Origin: DASPXY01 sp038227745
GTDB lineage: Bacteria; Planctomycetota; Planctomycetia; Gemmatales; Gemmataceae
Length of the DNA stretch: 25,628 bases
NCBI GenBank assembly: GCA_038227745.1
Contig: JBBRPS010000036.1
Span: 1 to 25,628, forward strand
Direction of reading: 5' to 3'
The position numbers were made by a program, and so were the translations under genes. Positions 21,883-25,628 of this stretch are shown one piece after another (within the stretch, counting starts at the first letter, position 1; each line of letters opens with the position of its first letter). The notes under the pieces are model-generated. The model was not told the DNA's origin, did no database searches, and saw only the letters and a list, made by a program, of their open reading frames with translations.

Positions 21883-24492
21883 GTGTTCGTCCTGGCCGCG
21901 GGCCAGGTTCCGGCCGACGACGCGGTCCTCCTGAAAGCCGCGGCTCGGGTCGTCCTCGGCGGCGGACGCGGCGCGCTGGCCCAGCAACTCGAGCGGCCAC
22001 CGGAATCCGTCGTCGTCTCGCCGGCCCTGGCCGCGACCGCCTCTCCCGTACCATCCGAACCCGCCCGGCCTGTCGCGCCGCCCGAGGGCCTCTTGTTCTG
22101 GAACGGCCTGGGCGGGTTCACGCCGGACGGCCGCGAGTACCTGATCGCCATCGACGCGGTGCCGACTCTGCCGCCGGCCCCGTGGACCAACGTGCTCGCC
22201 AACCCCGGCTTCGGCTGCCTGGTGACGGAGGCCGGCCTGGGCTATTCGTGGGCGGGCAACAGCCAGATGAACCGCCTGACCCCCTGGTCGAACGACCCGG
22301 TGTCCGACCCGCCGGGCGAGGCGGTCTACCTGCGCGACGAGGAGACGGGCGAGGTCTGGACGCCGACGCCCCTGCCGCGGGGGGCCGGCGCGGCCGTGAC
22401 CGTCCGCCACGGCCAGGGCTACACCCGCTACACCCGCCAGAGTCACGGACTGGAGCAGGACCTGCTGGTGCTGGTCGCGCCTGACGACCCGGTCAAGCTG
22501 GTCCGCCTGACCGTGCGCAACACCGGCGACCGGCCCCGGCGACTCTCGGCGACGTTCTACGCCGAGTGGGTGCTTGGGGCCGTCCGGGACAACGCGCCAC
22601 TGCAGGTCGTGTGCGAGCGCGACGCGGAGGCCGGGGCCGTCCTGGCCCGCAGCGCCTGGGCGGGCAGCTTCGCCGACCAGTTCGCCTTCGCGGCCGTGGG
22701 GCCGCGGTCGCACACCGCCACTGCCGACCGGACCGAGTTCCTGGGCCGCAACGGCTCGCCGTCCAACCCTGCCGCTCTCGGCCGCGCCGGCCTGTCCGGC
22801 CGTACCGGGCCGGCGCTCGACCCGTGCGCCGCGCTCATGACGCCGATCACCCTGGCCCCCGGCCAGACGGAAGAGGTCGTCTTCGTCCTGGGGCAGGCGG
22901 ACACGCTGGAACGAGTGCGGCAACTGGCCGCGACCTACACCGCCCCCGGGCGGGCCCGGCAGGCGCTGGCCGAGGTGCAGGCGCTGTGGGACCGCGTGCT
23001 GGGTGCCGTGCAAGTGAAGACCCCCGACGCCGCCCTGGACGTGATGATGAACCGCTGGCTGCCCTACCAGATCCTGGCCTGCCGGGTCTGGGGGCGGTCG
23101 GCGTTTTACCAGTCCGGTGGTGCCTACGGCTTCCGCGACCAGCTCCAGGACGTGATGGCCCTGGTCACCAGCGCCCCCGACGAGGCGCGGGCTCAGATCC
23201 TGCGCTCGGCCGCGCGGCAGTTCGAGGAAGGGGACGTGCAGCACTGGTGGCACCCGCCGGCCGGCGCCGGCGTCCGCACCCGCATCACCGACGACCTGAT
23301 GTTCCTGCCGCTGGCGGTCCATCACTACGTCACCGCCACCGGCGACGCCGCGCTGCTCGACGAGTTGGTGTCGTTCCTGAAGTCGCCGGTGCTGCGGCCC
23401 GAACAGGAGGAGGACTACAACCTGCCCGCCGTGAGCGAACAGGTGGGCACCGTCTACGAGCATTGCATTCGCGCCCTGGAGCGTGGCTACCGGCTCGGGG
23501 CGCACGGTCTGCCCTTGATGGGCACCGGCGACTGGAACGACGGCATGAACAAGGTCGGTGCCCACGGCAAGGGCGAGAGTCTCTGGAACGGCTGGTTCTT
23601 CATCACCGTGCTGAAGGCGTTCGCGGACCTGGCCGACCAGATTGGCGACACGTCGCGTGCGGCCTGGTGCCGGGAACGGGCCGAGGCGCTGCGGGCCGCG
23701 CTGGAGGAACACGCCTGGGACGGCGGCTGGTACCGCCGCGCCTACTTCGACGACGGCACCCCGCTCGGCTCAGCCCAGAACGACGAGTGCCAGATCGACG
23801 CCCTCCCGCAGGCCTGGGCGGTGATCTCCGGTGCCGCCGACCCCTCGAGGGCGCGGCAGGCCCTGGCCGCGGTCGAACGGCGTCTGGTGCGCCCCAACGG
23901 CAAGCTCATCCAGCTCTTCGACCCGCCCTTCGACCGGGGGGTACTCGAGCCGGGTTACATCAAGGGCTACGTGCCAGGCATCCGCGAGAACGGCGGCCAG
24001 TACACGCATGCCGCCACCTGGGTCGTGCTGGCGACGGCGCTGCAGGGGCGCGGCGACCGGGCCCTGGAACTGTGGAACCTGATCAACCCGGTCTATCACG
24101 CCATCACGCCGGCGGACGTGGAGCACTACAAGGTCGAGCCGTATGTCGTCTGCGCGGACGTCTACGGTGCCCCGCCGCACACCGGCCGCGGCGGCTGGAC
24201 CTGGTACACCGGCTCGGCGAGCTGGCTGTACCGCGTCGCTCTGGAGGCGATCCTCGGCCTCCGCCTGGCTGGCGACAGGCTCCGCTTCGAGCCGTGCGTC
24301 CCACCGAGCTGGCCGGGGTACGAGATCACCTACCGCTACCGGTCCGCGACGTACCGCGTCCGGGTGGAGAACCCGACCGCCACGGGCCGGGGCGTCCGGT
24401 CCGTCACGGTGGACGATCAGCCGGTGCCGGGAGGGATAGTACCGCTGCGGGACGACGGGCGAACGCACGACGTCCGGGTGACGCTCGGTTGA
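21883..24492 (+). CDS. 3' fragment of the GH94-type phosphorylase/cyclic glucan synthase gene
   Basis: From the first GTG after the insertion (21883) this frame encodes 869 residues; the coding sense in fact starts at the insertion point (PAGPLLDKAGG). It carries the second beta-sandwich (GLLFWNGLGGFTPDGREYLI, PWTNVLANPGFGCLV), the helical linker and the alpha/alpha-barrel phosphorylase domain (VMMNRWLPYQILACRVWGRS, YGFRDQLQDVMAL, HWWHPP). The acid/base Asp lies in GTGDWNDGMNKVG (codons 23530-23541). The C-terminal jelly roll ends at the stop. It may be a dead fragment or a shortened phosphorylase from an internal start. With the insertion removed the two parts make a 1293-residue protein, about half the length of a full NdvB-type synthase. 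Confidence 0.8.
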   Translation: MFVLAAGQVPADDAVLLKAAARVVLGGGRGALAQQLERPPESVVVSPALAATASPVPSEPARPVAPPEGLLFWNGLGGFTPDGREYLIAIDAVPTLPPAPWTNVLANPGFGCLVTEAGLGYSWAGNSQMNRLTPWSNDPVSDPPGEAVYLRDEETGEVWTPTPLPRGAGAAVTVRHGQGYTRYTRQSHGLEQDLLVLVAPDDPVKLVRLTVRNTGDRPRRLSATFYAEWVLGAVRDNAPLQVVCERDAEAGAVLARSAWAGSFADQFAFAAVGPRSHTATADRTEFLGRNGSPSNPAALGRAGLSGRTGPALDPCAALMTPITLAPGQTEEVVFVLGQADTLERVRQLAATYTAPGRARQALAEVQALWDRVLGAVQVKTPDAALDVMMNRWLPYQILACRVWGRSAFYQSGGAYGFRDQLQDVMALVTSAPDEARAQILRSAARQFEEGDVQHWWHPPAGAGVRTRITDDLMFLPLAVHHYVTATGDAALLDELVSFLKSPVLRPEQEEDYNLPAVSEQVGTVYEHCIRALERGYRLGAHGLPLMGTGDWNDGMNKVGAHGKGESLWNGWFFITVLKAFADLADQIGDTSRAAWCRERAEALRAALEEHAWDGGWYRRAYFDDGTPLGSAQNDECQIDALPQAWAVISGAADPSRARQALAAVERRLVRPNGKLIQLFDPPFDRGVLEPGYIKGYVPGIRENGGQYTHAATWVVLATALQGRGDRALELWNLINPVYHAITPADVEHYKVEPYVVCADVYGAPPHTGRGGWTWYTGSASWLYRVALEAILGLRLAGDRLRFEPCVPPSWPGYEITYRYRSATYRVRVENPTATGRGVRSVTVDDQPVPGGIVPLRDDGRTHDVRVTLG

Positions 24493-24509
24493 CGCAAGTG
24501 GGGTGAGCG

Positions 24510-24836
24510 ATGTCTGAAAAGCCACTGACGACCGACGACGACCTGCACCGGCTGCCAACCGACCAGGATCTGGACCCGCGGCCGTTCGATGCGTCGGTCG
24601 ATAAGACCGACGCGCGCAAGAATGCAGTTCTAAGCGTCGGCCGAGTTCTGAGAAAACGGTGGTTTTTCGAGAATCGCAAGAACGCTAAAGCTCAGCCGCC
24701 GGAGCCGCTTCCAGGGACTTGGAGCCCTGAGAAACCGGAATCGCGACCCCGGTCGGCTGCAGCGCCTGGTTCGGCAAGGCCAGACGCGCGACACCGGAAA
24801 CGAACTTGTGTCCGCTCGTTTTCTCCCGCTCCTTGA
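24510..24836 (+). CDS. Small acidic protein with a doubtful tail
   Basis: An ATG 18 bases after the GH94 stop, preceded by GTGGGGTGAG, begins MSEKPLTTDDDLHRLPTDQD. The first about 35 residues are acidic and coding-like. The rest (RKRWFFENRKNAKAQPPE and beyond) runs over the repeat also overlapping the minus-strand gene, so the original C-terminus has probably been replaced. The family is not recognised. Confidence 0.35.
   Translation: MSEKPLTTDDDLHRLPTDQDLDPRPFDASVDKTDARKNAVLSVGRVLRKRWFFENRKNAKAQPPEPLPGTWSPEKPESRPRSAAAPGSARPDARHRKRTCVRSFSPAP
24685..24776 (-). repeat. Planctomycete dispersed-repeat-like segment at the end of the antitoxin gene
   Basis: On the minus strand this segment translates as LPNQALQPTGVAIPVSQGSK and then SLEAAPAAEL. 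A NQALQPTG-type peptide is a phrase I recall at the end of many unrelated planctomycete proteins, which suggests a dispersed repeat. It gives the last about 30 codons of the small gene. No terminal repeats are evident. Confidence 0.4.
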
Positions 24837-24927
24837 TGTCCTTAAAGATCGCGTCTAAATCGTAGTTGAAGCGGGCTGCGTGAGCATCGCGAATTCGGCG
24901 AACCTCATCCACAATAGGGTCGTTCAT
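24685..24927 (-). CDS. Small partner protein of the PIN toxin, antitoxin candidate
   Basis: An 80-residue protein starting MNDPIVDEVRRIRDAHAARF, then NYDLDAIFKDIKEREKTSGH. The first 50 residues form one long charged helix, which I recall as the standard partner encoded beside this kind of PIN protein. The natural end after KFVS has been replaced by the repeat-derived tail. The ATG overlaps the toxin stop as ATGA (four bases), so the two genes are translationally coupled with the toxin first. Whether it is truly the antitoxin is inferred from position. Confidence 0.65.
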   Translation of the reverse strand: MNDPIVDEVRRIRDAHAARFNYDLDAIFKDIKEREKTSGHKFVSGVARLALPNQALQPTGVAIPVSQGSKSLEAAPAAEL

Positions 24928-25403
24928 GGCTTGGCCTCCAAAAGTTCCTCGGGCGTACAGATGATCGGGGCCTTGAATCCCTTCGCGGCGCAAACGGCCT
25001 CAATGATGGATCGCATAGCCGCATTGGCCAAGTGCCGGCAATTCCAAGTCAACAGATAGGGGACCGCCTTTGTGGCCGCCACCGCAATGTGCAGGGCGTC
25101 GTCGGCCGCCTTCCCCGGCAACGCTCCTGCCTGAAGAAGTTCCTTCGCTAATTCAAGGGCTTGCGTCGTCGTTTCAAGTACAAGCACGGCCTGCAACGCC
25201 ATGAGCCGCTCTTGGGCGGCCTGAACGTCGCCAGCCCCTGCCTCGTCGAGAACAAGTTGCGAGACGCAAAGCTCGTAGTTCCCTTTGCGAGTGTCCCACC
25301 ATTCGTGAGTGATCTGCTGATGCCCGGCAATCACGACATCGCGGTTGGGTCGTGCCGTTAGGTAACTGACGACGGTGGTCTCGAGGTAGACTCGCTCGGC
25401 CAT
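24924..25403 (-). CDS. PIN-domain protein, VapC-like toxin candidate
   Basis: A 159-residue PIN-domain protein, a probable Mg-dependent RNase. It begins MAERVYLETTVVSYLTARP; Glu8 stands where the usual first Asp of PIN domains lies. Further acidic positions are Asp53-Glu54 in LVLDEAGAGD and Asp101-Asp102 in KAADDALHIAVAA, with Asn121 in LLTWNCRHLAN, the conserved core of the VapC-like fold. The start is preceded by a short AT-rich region (TTCTTAAGAATAAAG), which contains an inverted repeat and could be the operator. It forms a two-gene unit with the downstream partner that overlaps its stop. PIN toxins are usually part of mobile or defensive cargo. Confidence 0.85.
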   Translation of the reverse strand: MAERVYLETTVVSYLTARPNRDVVIAGHQQITHEWWDTRKGNYELCVSQLVLDEAGAGDVQAAQERLMALQAVLVLETTTQALELAKELLQAGALPGKAADDALHIAVAATKAVPYLLTWNCRHLANAAMRSIIEAVCAAKGFKAPIICTPEELLEAKP

Positions 25404-25493
25404 GCGCGCCCTTTATTCTTAAGAATCCTGGCACCTTTTGCCCGCCGGAGTCGTTTGAGTAGCGGCCCGAATACCGGGTGTCTTCTTGCCGGT

Positions 25494-25628
25494 CGGGTAA
25501 GGGGGTAGCGTTGCCGCCGCCCCCTCCCCTAAGAACCGTACGGGCGCCGTTTCGACGCATACGGCTCAAGCCTATTCAAACGCCCCTCGCGGGACGCGGC
25601 TCGCTTCATCACCATCGTACACTGTGTA
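25494..25628 (-). ncRNA. Group II intron-like RNA fragment
   Basis: On the minus strand 25567-25533 forms a hairpin: GAGCCGTA pairs with TACGGTTC around a GAAA-containing loop. A second GC-rich hairpin follows at about 25530-25497 (GAGGGGGCGG against CTACCCCCTT). The GAGCCGTATGCG-GAAA-CGTACGGTTC pattern is one I know from bacterial group II introns and their flanks near the reverse transcriptase gene. The rest of the intron would lie beyond the window edge. No domain V can be shown here. Confidence 0.4.

Noticed and set aside
21769..23712. 647-codon minus-strand frame opposite the GH94 gene
   Set aside because: It is an antisense shadow with no recognisable domain, and it runs through the MITE.

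Overview
The window reads as a chromosomal piece of a high-GC planctomycete, most likely of the Gemmata group. The main reason is a very large gene fusing an ECF-type sigma factor, a membrane segment, a WD40 propeller and a HEAT-like tail, an architecture typical of those genomes. A decayed tail of a second such gene lies at the left edge. Supporting signs are an NHL-repeat protein, a DUF6941-like gene, many small membrane proteins and many decaying gene fragments. No database search was possible, so all names rest on reading motifs.

Layout. Bases 1-3700 hold a gene remnant and then the end of an integrated element: tandem repeats, a 3' tRNA-Pro fragment (a probable att site), a tyrosine recombinase and a convergent excisionase-like HTH protein. 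Bases 3700-7400 hold a frameshifted DUF6941-like gene, an exported NHL protein and a run of small membrane proteins. These include a family with a BamE/SmpA-like motif present as one free copy, one fused copy and one broken copy. Bases 7317-9482 are a dense tRNA array on the minus strand with 22 conventionally ordered tRNA genes and two circularly permuted tRNA-like genes. Bases 10.4-16.1 kb hold dinB, a ybaK remnant, two unrecognised genes, mutL and a hypothetical minus-strand gene. Bases 16.4-19.7 kb are the sigma-WD40 fusion. Bases 20.5-24.5 kb are one long GH94-type (cyclic beta-1,2-glucan synthase C-terminal) gene cut in two by a 102-bp MITE. The right end carries a PIN-domain toxin module and a fragment resembling group II intron RNA.

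The most interesting object is in the tRNA array. At 9246-9410 (minus) the 3' half of a class II tRNA-Leu lies upstream of its own 5' half, with a perfect 7-bp acceptor stem between them. The outer ends can pair with each other. A second element at 7474-7600 has arms in the order anticodon, T, acceptor, D. It shares the same terminal helix and the same GCRTACAAAC / CTTGTGC flanking motifs. This suggests a common, possibly undescribed, way of making permuted tRNAs in a bacterium. The array also has odd tRNAs: C33 in all three glycine tRNAs, a Ser tRNA with anticodon ACT, and an Ala tRNA without the G3:U70 pair. It contains no Met, Ile or Val tRNA that I could find.

The window shows heavy turnover (MITEs, frameshifts, remnants, integrase, toxin module), so much of it looks like accessory DNA around a few core repair genes (dinB, mutL).
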